Shown here piece by piece: positions 51,830 to 59,377 of a stretch of DNA of 59,377 nt. Position numbers and translations under genes: made by a program. How positions within the stretch are numbered: the stretch's first letter is position 1; each line of letters begins with the position of its first letter. Source of the DNA: Akkermansia muciniphila (lineage in GTDB: Bacteria > Verrucomicrobiota > Verrucomicrobiia > Verrucomicrobiales > Akkermansiaceae); NCBI GenBank assembly GCA_945901795.1, contig CAMDLP010000015.1, positions 1 through 59,377 on the forward strand, written 5' to 3'. The notes under the pieces were generated by a model that worked only from the letters and a program-made list of their open reading frames with translations, did no database searches and was not told where the DNA came from.

Positions 51830-53745
51830 CGGGCGGCGGCGGCAAGCGAGGGTGAAATGGGCTCGGTAGGTTGCAAATTCATGTGAGAGGCGACGCGGGT
51901 GGCGATTTTACTGAACGCCGGTGCCGCGATGGTTCCACCGTAGCGGGTCACCTTCTGGGTGCGCGGGTCATCAATGACGACGATACAGACGAACGCCGGA
52001 TCCTCGGCGGGCATCATTCCGGCGAACGAAACGATGTAGCTGTTAGCGAAATAGCCGCCCTTCGGATTGTGCTTCTGCACCGTCCCCGTCTTGCCCGCCA
52101 CGCGGAATCCGGGAACCGCCGCGCGGGTCGCGGTGCCACCGGGGAGAACGACTTTTTCCAGGGCCGCGCGCATCTGCGCGGCGGTCTTCGGCTTGAGTAC
52201 GTCGTTGACGACTTCCGGCGGATAGTCCTCGACGACCGTCCCGTCATTGGCGATGAGCGACCTGACGATGTGCGGCTTGCGGAGCTTGCCGTCGCCACCG
52301 ATGACCGAGTAGGCGCAGGCGAGTTGCAAGGGCGTCACGTTCGCAGCATACCCGAAGCAGGCGCGAGAGAAGTCCATCACATTGCCGGTGTCGCGGGCGA
52401 TTCCGGCGCTTTCGCCACTGAGCTGGATTCCGGTTTTTTTGCCGAATCCATAGTTGTGGAGGTATTGGTAAAAGCGCTTCGATCCAAGCTGCCGGCCGAG
52501 GCTGAAGGTGCCGATGTTGTTGGATTTCTGAAGCACTCCTTCAAAGCTCAAAGTCCCGGCGGGGTGATCGTCCTTCAGTTCGACGCCCCCGGAGTTATAG
52601 TAGCCGTTGTGGCAGAAAACCGAGGTTTGCGGAGTCACCAGACCTTCATTCAACGCGCCGGAGGTCGCCACGATTTTGATCGTCGAGCCCGGCTCGTAAA
52701 TCGCCTGGATGGCGTAGTTGTAGCCGTTAGCCGCGATGTCCTGCTTGTGGTTAAGGTCGAAATGCGGGCGGCTCGCCATGGCGAGGATTTCCCCGGTCTT
52801 CGGGTCCATCAGGACGACCGCGCCGCGGACGGATTCGAACTCGGCGAGGTTGGCGTCGAGCTCTTCCTCGACGATGGACTGGATGCCCATGTCGATGGTG
52901 AGCTTCACGTTGAGACCGGCGCGCGGCGGCTTCAAACAGCCGGAATTGCCGGGAACCACCAGCCCGCGGGCGTCACGCAGATGTTCGCGCGAGCCGTCCC
53001 GACCGGCTAGAAACGATTCCATCGAGGATTCGATGCCGAAGAGCCCGAGCACCTGCGTGTGCGGTTTTCCTTCCTCGTCTTTTTTCTCAACCTCGCCGGT
53101 GAAACCGATCAAGTGGGTCGCCAGATTTGGCGCGGTATACCAGCGCTTAATCGAGTTTTCAAATTCGAAGCCCTGAATCCAGTGCCCATCGATTTCCTCG
53201 CGCAGGTGATCGGCAACATCCTCGGGCAGATCCTTGGCGATGGGCACCCACTTGCCCTTGCTGTTCTCGATCTTGTCGCGGAGCTCCTCGCGGCGCATGC
53301 CGAGGGGCCGGGCGAGAATCCCGACGGCGTAGGCCAAATGCTTTTGCACGATGACTTCCGCGGTTTCCTTGGCGAGCAAATCGCCGCGCAGGCCGTTGAT
53401 GCGGCGGCGTTGTTTCACCGGGTCGAGCTCGTTCCAGCCGGGCTCGGCGCTGGCCTCCTGATAGGCCAGGCCGTAGCTCGCGAGCTTTGGGTCGAGCAGG
53501 TGGTTCTTGTCCACGAAAACGGTGGAAACCGGGATGCTTTTCGCCATCGGCTCTTCCCGGCGATCCACGATCATGCCGCGGGTCGCGGGCAGTTTCTCGG
53601 TGCGATGATAGGCCTTGCGCGAGCTTTCCGCGTAACGCTGGCGATCGACTAACTGGATTTGGACCAATCGGGCCGAAAGCACGCTGAGCCCGACCACAAG
53701 GATCGAGCACAGGATGATGCAGCGGGTTTGAAAGGCGGAATTCAC
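51826..53745 (-). CDS. ftsI: Division transpeptidase FtsI (PBP3)
   Basis: A class B penicillin-binding protein that crosslinks septal peptidoglycan. The 639-residue protein (GTG start) has an N-terminal membrane anchor (about 8-28), the PBP dimer domain (about 45-230) and the transpeptidase. The three catalytic motifs are present: SxxK in EPGSTIKIVA, SxN in LQKSNNIG and KTG in VAGKTGTVQK. No PASTA domain is seen at the C-terminus. It follows ftsL by 3 nt. Confidence 0.95.
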   Translation of the reverse strand: MNSAFQTRCIILCSILVVGLSVLSARLVQIQLVDRQRYAESSRKAYHRTEKLPATRGMIVDRREEPMAKSIPVSTVFVDKNHLLDPKLASYGLAYQEASAEPGWNELDPVKQRRRINGLRGDLLAKETAEVIVQKHLAYAVGILARPLGMRREELRDKIENSKGKWVPIAKDLPEDVADHLREEIDGHWIQGFEFENSIKRWYTAPNLATHLIGFTGEVEKKDEEGKPHTQVLGLFGIESSMESFLAGRDGSREHLRDARGLVVPGNSGCLKPPRAGLNVKLTIDMGIQSIVEEELDANLAEFESVRGAVVLMDPKTGEILAMASRPHFDLNHKQDIAANGYNYAIQAIYEPGSTIKIVATSGALNEGLVTPQTSVFCHNGYYNSGGVELKDDHPAGTLSFEGVLQKSNNIGTFSLGRQLGSKRFYQYLHNYGFGKKTGIQLSGESAGIARDTGNVMDFSRACFGYAANVTPLQLACAYSVIGGDGKLRKPHIVRSLIANDGTVVEDYPPEVVNDVLKPKTAAQMRAALEKVVLPGGTATRAAVPGFRVAGKTGTVQKHNPKGGYFANSYIVSFAGMMPAEDPAFVCIVVIDDPRTQKVTRYGGTIAAPAFSKIATRVASHMNLQPTEPISPSLAAAAR

Positions 53746-53748
53746 GAG

Positions 53749-54090
53749 CTAGGGAGCGGCGGAAGCAACGCTGTGACGACTGGCGGCGGTGGCGTCAATC
53801 TGTTCGATCACGCCGATCGGAATCGGGCGTAACGCGGAGCCGTTTTCTTCGATTTGCTTGCGGATGACAAAGCGGTTGAGCAGCTGGTCCATCCGCATCT
53901 CGGTGGTGCGGATGTCGAGTCGGCACTGCTCGACGCGGCGGTCGATCGCATCGATTTCGCGGCTGACCTGGACCTGGCGGTTTTTGTAAAAAGCGTGCAG
54001 CACTCCGCCGCCGGCGGCGATAGCGGCGGCGAGGAAGAGCGCGAAAAACGTGGATGCGGACGTGCGGGTTTCGGTGCGGCGGCGGTTCAT
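53749..54090 (-). CDS. FtsL-like division protein
   Basis: A 113-residue bitopic protein with a basic N-terminus, one membrane helix (about 13-30: FFALFLAAAIAAGGGVLHAF) and a coiled-coil region (about 38-75: VSREIDAIDRRVEQCRLDIR). Sequence identity to FtsL is always low. Size, topology and position between rsmH and ftsI identify it. It would join FtsB and FtsQ to activate FtsW-FtsI. It overlaps the rsmH stop by 4 nt. Confidence 0.85.
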   Translation of the reverse strand: MNRRRTETRTSASTFFALFLAAAIAAGGGVLHAFYKNRQVQVSREIDAIDRRVEQCRLDIRTTEMRMDQLLNRFVIRKQIEENGSALRPIPIGVIEQIDATAASRHSVASAAP

Positions 54091-55022
54091 GGCTTGAGGT
54101 CTAAAAGCTGGGCAACCCGCAGTTTTGCACTGCGGGCTCGCGGGTTCAGGGATGTTTCCTCGGCGGTGGGAATGATGGCCTTGCGGGCAAGGAGCCGGAA
54201 TTGGTAGTCCGGATTCGACCGGGGTTCGGGCCAGCCAGGCTCATCGAGAAATTCGGTGGAGCGGTGTTTTAAAAACCGTTTCACCATCCGGTCTTCGAGA
54301 CTGTGGAAGGTGATGATCAACAGGCGCCCCCCGGGTTTGAGAACGGCGGGAGCTGCGGCGAGCGCGGTGGCGAGCGATTCGAGCTCTTCGTTTACCGCCA
54401 TCCGGATCGCTTGAAATGTCTTGGTCGCGGGGTGCGTCCGGCCCTGGCGGCCGATAGCTTTTTCGATGCAGTTGGCGAGGTCGAGCGTGGTGACGAACGG
54501 CTTCTCGGCGCGCTGCCGAATGATGGCTCCGGCGATCCGGCGGGCTTTGGATTCCTCGCCGTATTCAAAAAGGATCCGGACGATGCCGGCTTCCGGCCAT
54601 TGGTTCACGATGTCCGCCGCGGTGCGCGGGCTGGATGGTCCCATCCGCATATCGAGCGGCCCCTCGCGCATGAACGAAAATCCGCGGGCGGCGGAGTCGA
54701 GCTGGCGGGAAGAGACCCCGAGATCCATCAGCAGGCAATCTGCCCGTTCCCCCATTTGGATCTCGGGGATTTCCGGGAGTCGTGAGAAGTTTCCTTCCCA
54801 CGTGGAAAAGCGTTGGCCGAATGCGGCGAGCCGCGCGCGGGCGTGGGCCAGCGCCTCCGGATCGCGATCGACGCCGAGCACGCGGGCGCCGGCTTTGAGA
54901 AAAATCTCGCTGTGTCCGCCACCGCCGAGCGTGCCGTCGATGATGAACTTGTCCGGTCCCGGAGCCATCCACTCGGCGACCTCCGCCGGGAAGACCGGAA
55001 GGTGGTAGTCGCCGGCGGCCAC
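54087..55022 (-). CDS. rsmH: 16S rRNA (cytosine-1402-N4)-methyltransferase RsmH
   Basis: RsmH methylates C1402 of 16S rRNA. From GTG 55022 the product is 311 residues, starting (M)AAGDYHLPVFPAEVAEWM, the family N-terminus. It has the SAM motif DGTLGGGGHSEIFL, DLGVSSRQLDSAARGFSF, HPATKTFQAIRMAVNEELES and FHSLEDRMVKRFL. The same frame is open without a stop back through the 105-bp repeats to ATG 55643 and beyond, which would give a 518-residue form with a repeat extension. I prefer the short form because the extension is repeat-derived, but the start is not proven. Confidence 0.9.
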   Translation of the reverse strand: MAAGDYHLPVFPAEVAEWMAPGPDKFIIDGTLGGGGHSEIFLKAGARVLGVDRDPEALAHARARLAAFGQRFSTWEGNFSRLPEIPEIQMGERADCLLMDLGVSSRQLDSAARGFSFMREGPLDMRMGPSSPRTAADIVNQWPEAGIVRILFEYGEESKARRIAGAIIRQRAEKPFVTTLDLANCIEKAIGRQGRTHPATKTFQAIRMAVNEELESLATALAAAPAVLKPGGRLLIITFHSLEDRMVKRFLKHRSTEFLDEPGWPEPRSNPDYQFRLLARKAIIPTAEETSLNPRARSAKLRVAQLLDLKP

Positions 55023-55053
55023 GGTTTCTGAAAAATCGACGGGAGCCTGCGCT

Positions 55054-55560
55054 GACAACCAGCCAGGAGCAGCGCAGGCATCCGTTTGATCGACAAAGCG
55101 ACGTGCTGTCCCGAGCCCGCCGTCTTGTGCTGAAAGAAAAATTTGCGATGGACGCGCGGACAACACCCCTGAAGCGGCGCGCACCATCGTTTCAAATAGC
55201 GAGTGGAGAACATTCCCGAAAAACTCCAGTCGCCAAGCCATGAAAGTCAGCGGACGCCGCCCCGACAACCAGCCAGGAGCGGTGCGGACGTCCGTTAGGA
55301 TCGACGAAGCGGCGTGCTGTCCCGAGCCAGCCAATTCGTCTGAAAGGAAAATTTGCGACGGCCGCGCTGACAACCAGCCAGGAGCAGCGCGGACCATCGA
55401 TTCAAAAAGCGCGAGAAGCTCTGTCCCGAGAGACTTCGCGCGCCCAGCCATGAAAATCAGCGGATGCCGCGCCGACAACCAGCCAGGAGCGGTGCGGACA
55501 TCCGTTTGGAAAGACGAAGCGGCGTGCTGTCCCGAGCCAGCCGATTCATCTAAAAAGAGT
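55054..55560. repeat. 105-bp tandem repeat array between mraZ and rsmH (alternating A/B units)
   Basis: The word GACAACCAGCCAGGAGC or a variant recurs at 55054, 55159 (diverged), 55264, 55369 and 55474, exactly 105 bp apart. Units alternate between an A type (55054, 55264, 55474) and a B type (55159, 55369), so the closest matches are 210 bp apart. The last A unit fades near 55560. On the minus strand each unit codes 35 residues, for example the B unit starting ARHPLIFMAGRAKSLGTELL and the A unit starting ARPSQIFLSDELAGSGQHAA, each ending APGWLS. A plus-strand frame is also open. There are no spacers, so it is not CRISPR. Confidence 0.9.
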
Positions 55561-55674
55561 CCCAATCCTGACACCCGGGCGAAAGCGGCCGGAGCCGCAG
55601 AGCGGACCGCCTCGAGTGTCAGAATTGGTGGGGTGAACAACATTGCTGCTGTTGGGTGTGTGGTGGGTGAGTGT

Positions 55675-56127
55675 TTAGAGAATTCCGAGTTCGTCCTCGT
55701 CGGCTTGGTTACGCTCGATTTCGAGCGCGCGGAGGTGGTTCTCTTTATTCCAGACTTCGAAGTGCAGGCCGCGTCCCGCGAGCACCACTTCCGATTCCGA
55801 GGAGATTCCGGCGGTTTCACTGAGATCCTTGGGGACCAGCAGCTTGCCTTGGTCATTCACGCTCGCCTCGCGGCAAAGCATCGAAAGGCTGCCGAGATAC
55901 GCGGTTTTCTTCGCAGGAGTGAGATCGCTGTTTTTCACGGTCTCCACGCGCTCGTTGAACGCTTGTTGGCTGAGCACCTTGATCACCGGCATGTCGTGCG
56001 TCTTGGAAGACAGCAGAAACAAAACCTCGCCAGCGGCTGGACGCCACGCGGTCGGGATGGAAACCCGAAACTTCGGGTCCATCTTGTAGGGCGTGTAACC
56101 CATGTAGCTTTGTTCGGCGGTGTTCAC
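55675..56127 (-). CDS. mraZ: Division/cell wall cluster regulator MraZ
   Basis: MraZ is an AbrB-like DNA-binding protein that regulates the dcw cluster. The 150-residue product carries two SpoVT/AbrB-type domains: YKMDPKFRVSIPTAWRPAAG (about 14-60) and ASVNDQGKLLVPKDLSETAG (about 88-135). The first has KFR where GKGR/PKGR is common. The frame starts at GTG 56127; ATG 56103 (MGYTPYKMD) is an alternative. It heads the division cluster but is separated from rsmH by 650 bp of repeats. Confidence 0.92.
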   Translation of the reverse strand: MNTAEQSYMGYTPYKMDPKFRVSIPTAWRPAAGEVLFLLSSKTHDMPVIKVLSQQAFNERVETVKNSDLTPAKKTAYLGSLSMLCREASVNDQGKLLVPKDLSETAGISSESEVVLAGRGLHFEVWNKENHLRALEIERNQADEDELGIL

Positions 56128-56158
56128 TGGAAGGGGCTGACTGGCGTGTCAGTGCCGG

Positions 56159-56188
56159 AAAATACACTCAGATACACCGAGCCTGCAA
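56159..56188 (-). promoter_or_regulatory. Candidate mraZ promoter
   Basis: On the minus strand TTGCAG (56183-56188) and TATTTT (56159-56164) are 18 bp apart and would start transcription about 25 nt before the mraZ GTG. They match the sigma-70 consensus at four of six positions each. The surrounding region 56128-56482 is strikingly AT-rich compared with the rest and holds no gene; it separates mraZ from the divergent TPM gene. I see no clear TGGG-type MraZ repeats. Confidence 0.35.
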
Positions 56189-56482
56189 GATAAATTTGAG
56201 ACATTTTTACTAAATTCTTAATTCGTTCATTCCCAACGATTTAAAATCAAATAAAAATCAGACTTTTCAAGATTCCACACCAAGAATGGCTGCCAACCCA
56301 TCTAATTTTGAGTAAAATCGTTTCAAATTCAGCCCGAAAATCGATAATTTTAAATTATTCCGGGTCAGGTGTACGGCGGGACGAGTTTTTTAACGAAAGT
56401 GTACCCGGGCCATTGAAAACGAGATCCCCCCACTCGGGAATCCCACTTGTCTTTGGTTCGGAAATATTAGAAGCCTTGATCC

Positions 56483-57244
56483 GTGAATCGACTGAACCAT
56501 GGCTTGGCAATCTGGCTTTGCTGGGGAGTGCTGCTCTTTCAGGGCTACGGACAATCCCTGCCCGATGGGTTGTCGCAAAACGCCGCGCGCAAAGCGCCGG
56601 TCTTTGGAATCATGGATGAGAGCGGCTTTTTTAAACCCGATTCGGCTGCCTTCAAACGGATTTCCGGCCAGATCCGGAATATGGAGCAGGACCACGGCTA
56701 CAAGATTTATCTGATGGTGGAGCCGGTGCTAATCGCCACCACGGCCCCGGAAATGGCCGCCGAGCTGCGGCAGGCTTGGTTGCCCGGCGGAAATGGGCTG
56801 GTGATCGTGTTCGAGTCCGACAGCCGCCGTCTGGGCGTCGGCCGGGATTTGACCGCACCGCTCGAAAATCCGCTGCGGATCCCCTCCCATGAATTGACCG
56901 CCCTGCTCAATCGCGCGCTCGAATCCACCGACCCAAAGCTACCCCCGCAGGCTTACATCGAAAATCTCGTAGAAAAACTAACCGGAGAACTCGAAGCCTA
57001 TTTCAAACGCCGCGCCACTCCCCCGCCGGCGGATCGGTCGGTGAAGCTCGGCCTGCTCATCGCTGGCACGCTCGCGCTGCTCGGCCTCGCGGCGATCGGC
57101 GTGGGCGGATTGGTGCGGCACTCCAGCATGGCCGGCGTCCGCAGTTTTCGTTTCCCGACGGTGGACCGACCCGAACGCCTCGGCGCTCCCTGCGGCGCCA
57201 ATGTCACTGCCCGTCGCTTCGCTCCGCCGAGACCGCGTGCTTAA
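56483..57244 (+). CDS. TPM-domain (YgcG-like) membrane protein
   Basis: The 253-residue protein (GTG start) has a signal peptide (about 1-23), a TPM domain (about 38-180: FGIMDESGFFKPDSAAFKRI, GNGLVIVFESDSRRLGVGRD) and one C-terminal membrane helix (about 188-210: LGLLIAGTLALLGLAAIGVG) followed by a basic tail. TPM domains occur in phosphatase-like and membrane-quality-control proteins; the role here is unknown. Its last 41 bp overlap the convergent DUF2062 gene. Confidence 0.8.
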   Translation: MNRLNHGLAIWLCWGVLLFQGYGQSLPDGLSQNAARKAPVFGIMDESGFFKPDSAAFKRISGQIRNMEQDHGYKIYLMVEPVLIATTAPEMAAELRQAWLPGGNGLVIVFESDSRRLGVGRDLTAPLENPLRIPSHELTALLNRALESTDPKLPPQAYIENLVEKLTGELEAYFKRRATPPPADRSVKLGLLIAGTLALLGLAAIGVGGLVRHSSMAGVRSFRFPTVDRPERLGAPCGANVTARRFAPPRPRA

Positions 57245-57770
57245 ACCCGCGCCGGCGGACCGGCAGGTGCTTTGGCAAAATGGCCGAAAACAGATGCACG
57301 AGCGGATACGCGCAGAGCGCGAGCAGCACGCCCATCGCCAGGAAACCGACGATGAAGTTGCTCACCGAGATCACGCCGATGCCCGGCATGTGCGCGGTGG
57401 CCTTCTCCAAAAAGTGAGGAACCGGCAGCGACAGGACATCGATCAACCACTGCCCCAGACGGATCTGCGCGATCCAGAACGGGACGTTGGTGAAAGGGTT
57501 GCTGATAAAGCAGGCCGCCATCGCGAACGGGACGTTCACCTTGACCCGCATCGCAATGATAGCGGCGAAAATCGACTGCGGGATCATCGGCATCATCGAG
57601 AAAAACAGGCCGATCGCGAGCCCTGCGGCCACGGTGTCCCGACAAGGCACCCACAGGCTGCGATGGAACAAGGGTTTCGAAATCCTCTGCCACCACGGAC
57701 GGTGGCGGAGTTTCGGGTGGCGCAAGGCACGAAACGCCCGCCGAACCATTCTCAGGTAGTGGACTTTCAT
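57204..57770 (-). CDS. DUF2062-domain membrane protein
   Basis: A 188-residue protein with the DUF2062 pattern: a basic N-terminus, GLAIGLFFSMMPMIPQSIFA, then FAMAACFISNPFTNVPFWIA and a final hydrophobic stretch (about 133-165). Three membrane segments are predicted by eye. Function of the family is unknown. It is convergent with the TPM gene and divergent from uppP, with 107 nt to the uppP start. Confidence 0.85.
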   Translation of the reverse strand: MKVHYLRMVRRAFRALRHPKLRHRPWWQRISKPLFHRSLWVPCRDTVAAGLAIGLFFSMMPMIPQSIFAAIIAMRVKVNVPFAMAACFISNPFTNVPFWIAQIRLGQWLIDVLSLPVPHFLEKATAHMPGIGVISVSNFIVGFLAMGVLLALCAYPLVHLFSAILPKHLPVRRRGFKHAVSAERSDGQ

Positions 57771-57877
57771 GGTGGCAACGGCATCTGGCCGGCACCATCC
57801 GCCAGTCCCCGTGGCGAATCAACTGCAAATGCCTTGCTCCACGGCAAAGCCTTACGCAGCTTCGTGGAAATTTCACC

Positions 57878-58762
57878 ATGCAACCTTGGCAAGCATTCAT
57901 CCTAGGCGTGATCGAAGGGATCACCGAGTATCTCCCTATCAGCTCCACCGGCCATTTGCTCGTCGCGCAGCACCTGATGGGCATCGGCACGGCGACGGCG
58001 ACGGAAAAAGCCGCGGCCGACACCTTCGCCATCTGCATCCAGGGCGGCGCCATCCTTGCGGTGCTCGGCATCTACATGAAGCGCGTGCTCCAAATGCTCC
58101 GCGGCGTGCTCGGCCAGGACTCCGAGGGCTTGAAACTCGCCGTCATGCTGGTGGTCGGATTTCTCCCAGCCGCCGTCATCGGCCTGGCCTTGAATGACAA
58201 GATCGAGGAGAAACTCTTCGGCATGTGGCCAGTCATCGTCGCCTGGATCGTCGGCGGCGTGATGATCCTCACCACCGCCTGGTGGCGCAAACGCAACCCC
58301 GCGGCGGGCCGCGGCAAGGAGTTGTTTGAAATGACCTGGAAGATGGCGCTCGTCATCGGCCTGCTGCAATGCGTCGCGATGTGGCCGGGCACCAGCCGCA
58401 GCCTGATGACCATCGTCGGCGGCCTGCTCGTCGGCCTCTCGATCCGCGCGGCGGTCGAGTATTCATTCTTGCTTGGCGTGCTGACGCTCACCGCCGCCAC
58501 CGCCAAGAAAGCGGTCTGGAAGGTGGACGGCCTCGACGCGTCCTATCACGTCTGGTTCGGCGGCACCCAACTGATGTGGGATTCCTACGGCCCGCTGCCG
58601 CTCGCCGTCGGCATCGTGGCGGCCGCAGTCTCCGCAGCCATCGCGGTGAAATGGCTGGTTTCCTACCTGCAAAGCCACGGCCTATCCGTCTTCGGCTGGT
58701 ATCGCATCGCGCTCGGCGTGGTCATCGGCGGGCTGGTGGCGGCCGGGGTTTTCACCGCCTAA
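57878..58762 (+). CDS. uppP: Undecaprenyl-diphosphatase UppP (BacA)
   Basis: UppP recycles the lipid carrier of cell-wall synthesis by hydrolysing undecaprenyl diphosphate. The 294-residue polytopic protein has the catalytic glutamate motif GVIEGITEYLPISSTGHLL at the N-terminus and the second motif MWPGTSRSLMTIVGGLLVG. Between them lies a charged loop. It should also confer some bacitracin tolerance. Functionally it fits the nearby dcw genes, though it is on the other strand. Confidence 0.95.
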   Translation: MQPWQAFILGVIEGITEYLPISSTGHLLVAQHLMGIGTATATEKAAADTFAICIQGGAILAVLGIYMKRVLQMLRGVLGQDSEGLKLAVMLVVGFLPAAVIGLALNDKIEEKLFGMWPVIVAWIVGGVMILTTAWWRKRNPAAGRGKELFEMTWKMALVIGLLQCVAMWPGTSRSLMTIVGGLLVGLSIRAAVEYSFLLGVLTLTAATAKKAVWKVDGLDASYHVWFGGTQLMWDSYGPLPLAVGIVAAAVSAAIAVKWLVSYLQSHGLSVFGWYRIALGVVIGGLVAAGVFTA

Positions 58763-58881
58763 CAGAGCCGGCCTATGTCCTTGCTCGGACGAATACAAAA
58801 TCCCAGACAAATCAACGAGCTGACTAACATGCTTATTTTACCCTTGCCAAATCATGGCTGTTCAGCCAAACAAGCACCACC

Positions 58882-59238
58882 ATGAAACTACAACACATGA
58901 TAATCGCCCTTGGTGCCGCCTCTGCTACTGCATTCGCTGGCACTCCTTCCGTCGCTCCAGCTCCAGCTCCCGCTCCCATCTGCGGGGGGTGGTTCATCGG
59001 TGGCTCGTTCGGCCAATTCAGTCCAGACGGCTCCAGCAGCTACGACGGCTCTGACCTGACTCTCGGAGACATCTCCGGCATCAGTCTCTCCGATGGTGCT
59101 GAGTGGCTTGGTGTCCCCGGTGAATTTAATCCTGAAGATACTTTGGGCGATTTCTTTCCTCAAGAATTCGGCCCCGGCTGGGAAGATGACAATCTGGGTG
59201 AGACTCTTGCTAGTGAAGATATCTTAGCAGGCTCTTGA
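58882..59238 (+). CDS. Small secreted acidic protein
   Basis: The 118-residue product has a signal peptide (MKLQHMIIALGAASATAFAG) followed by APAPAPAP and CGGWFIGGSFGQF. That start resembles the mature N-terminus of Verrucomicrobiota outer-membrane beta-barrel proteins. The rest is acidic and Gly/Ser-rich (SLSDGAEWLGVPGEFNPED). It may be a short surface protein or a shortened barrel gene. No named family. Confidence 0.6.
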   Translation: MKLQHMIIALGAASATAFAGTPSVAPAPAPAPICGGWFIGGSFGQFSPDGSSSYDGSDLTLGDISGISLSDGAEWLGVPGEFNPEDTLGDFFPQEFGPGWEDDNLGETLASEDILAGS

Positions 59239-59293
59239 TGGAATTCGGTGGAAATTCTTGCGGCAAGTGTCCGGGGTCGGCAAGACTTTCCTG

Positions 59294-59377
59294 GTGAAAA
59301 GCACCGATTTTTACCGTCAGATTCTTGGGATCTCCGCTCCGTGGAAGATCGTGAACGTGGAACTCGACATGGAGGCC
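59294..59377 (+). mobile_element. 5' end of an ISL3-family transposase gene
   Basis: From GTG 59294 the frame reads MKSTDFYRQILGISAPWKIV then NVELDMEA and runs off the window. The pattern DFYRQILGISAPWKIVNVEL matches the N-terminus of ISL3 transposases (LYxxLLGLxxPWxVxxVxL). The element's left inverted repeat should lie in 59239-59293; I did not identify it. Confidence 0.6.

Noticed and set aside
55054-55560. CRISPR array
   Set aside because: Units are contiguous at 105 bp with no unique spacers, and no cas genes are present.
54087-55856. 589-codon form of RsmH
   Set aside because: The first 180 bp overlap mraZ on the same strand in another frame, so a start that far upstream is implausible; the form from 55643 is kept as an open question in the findings.
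55240-56193. 317-codon plus-strand frame across the 105-bp repeats and mraZ
   Set aside because: It runs antisense to mraZ; the repeat part is open in both strands, so openness is not evidence of coding.

Overview
The window reads as chromosomal DNA of a high-GC, diderm, free-living bacterium, most likely a member of Verrucomicrobiota close to Luteolibacter/Haloferula. This is an inference from content: a PEP-CTERM tail, a secreted-protein C-terminus ending FFRLESK, a dcw cluster with a LysM gene between murD and ftsW, secreted glycosidases, and many starts without a clear Shine-Dalgarno sequence. MurE carries the DNPR signature, which predicts meso-diaminopimelate peptidoglycan.

Layout. 0-0.9 kb: a decayed antitoxin/VapC pair. 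0.9-5.1 kb: grpE-dnaJ-rsmE forward, then a convergent rhomboid-mazG pair. 5.4-10.9 kb: a small Tat-type His-rich peptide, a large secreted NPCBM glycosidase, a beta-CASP RNase-like protein and a membrane coiled-coil protein. 11-23.8 kb: housekeeping genes (SRPBCC protein, small metalloprotease, rlmN, glycyl-tRNA synthetase, tag, gamma-carbonic anhydrase, folK, DegP-like protease), a GH5 enzyme, a Dabb protein, a propeller/repeat protein and a MarR regulator. 23.9-26 kb: a 21-bp-period repeat array beside a DUF3800 relic, then menD.

26.1-33 kb is an accessory zone starting at tRNA-Arg(CCG). It holds an IS66 relic, several truncated or frameshifted genes (secreted C-terminal domain, PEP-CTERM protease, PIN toxin with Phd antitoxin, DUF6288/PDZ-like gene, DUF1080-like lipoprotein), an intact apt and one intact large gene, a bacterial Roco (LRR-Roc-COR) GTPase. 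33.2-38.7 kb: rpsU with a clear terminator, an AddB-like nuclease, a HupE/UreJ-like membrane protein, an ISAs1 relic and a basic disordered protein.

38.8-56.1 kb is one long minus-strand block. The division and cell-wall cluster mraZ-rsmH-ftsL-ftsI-murE-murF-mraY-murD-lysM-ftsW is followed directly by a type II secretion/type IV pilus-like set (two GspE/PilB ATPases, GspF, GspG). Between mraZ and rsmH lies a 105-bp tandem repeat array arranged as alternating A/B units (210-bp higher-order period), open in at least two frames. 56.4-59.4 kb: a TPM-domain protein, DUF2062 protein, uppP, a small secreted protein and the start of an ISL3-type transposase cut by the window edge.

The most unusual items are the 105-bp repeat in dcw, the 21-bp heptad-coding array at 24.2 kb, the lone Roco GTPase among gene relics, and a 27-bp inverted repeat between rsmE and mazG.
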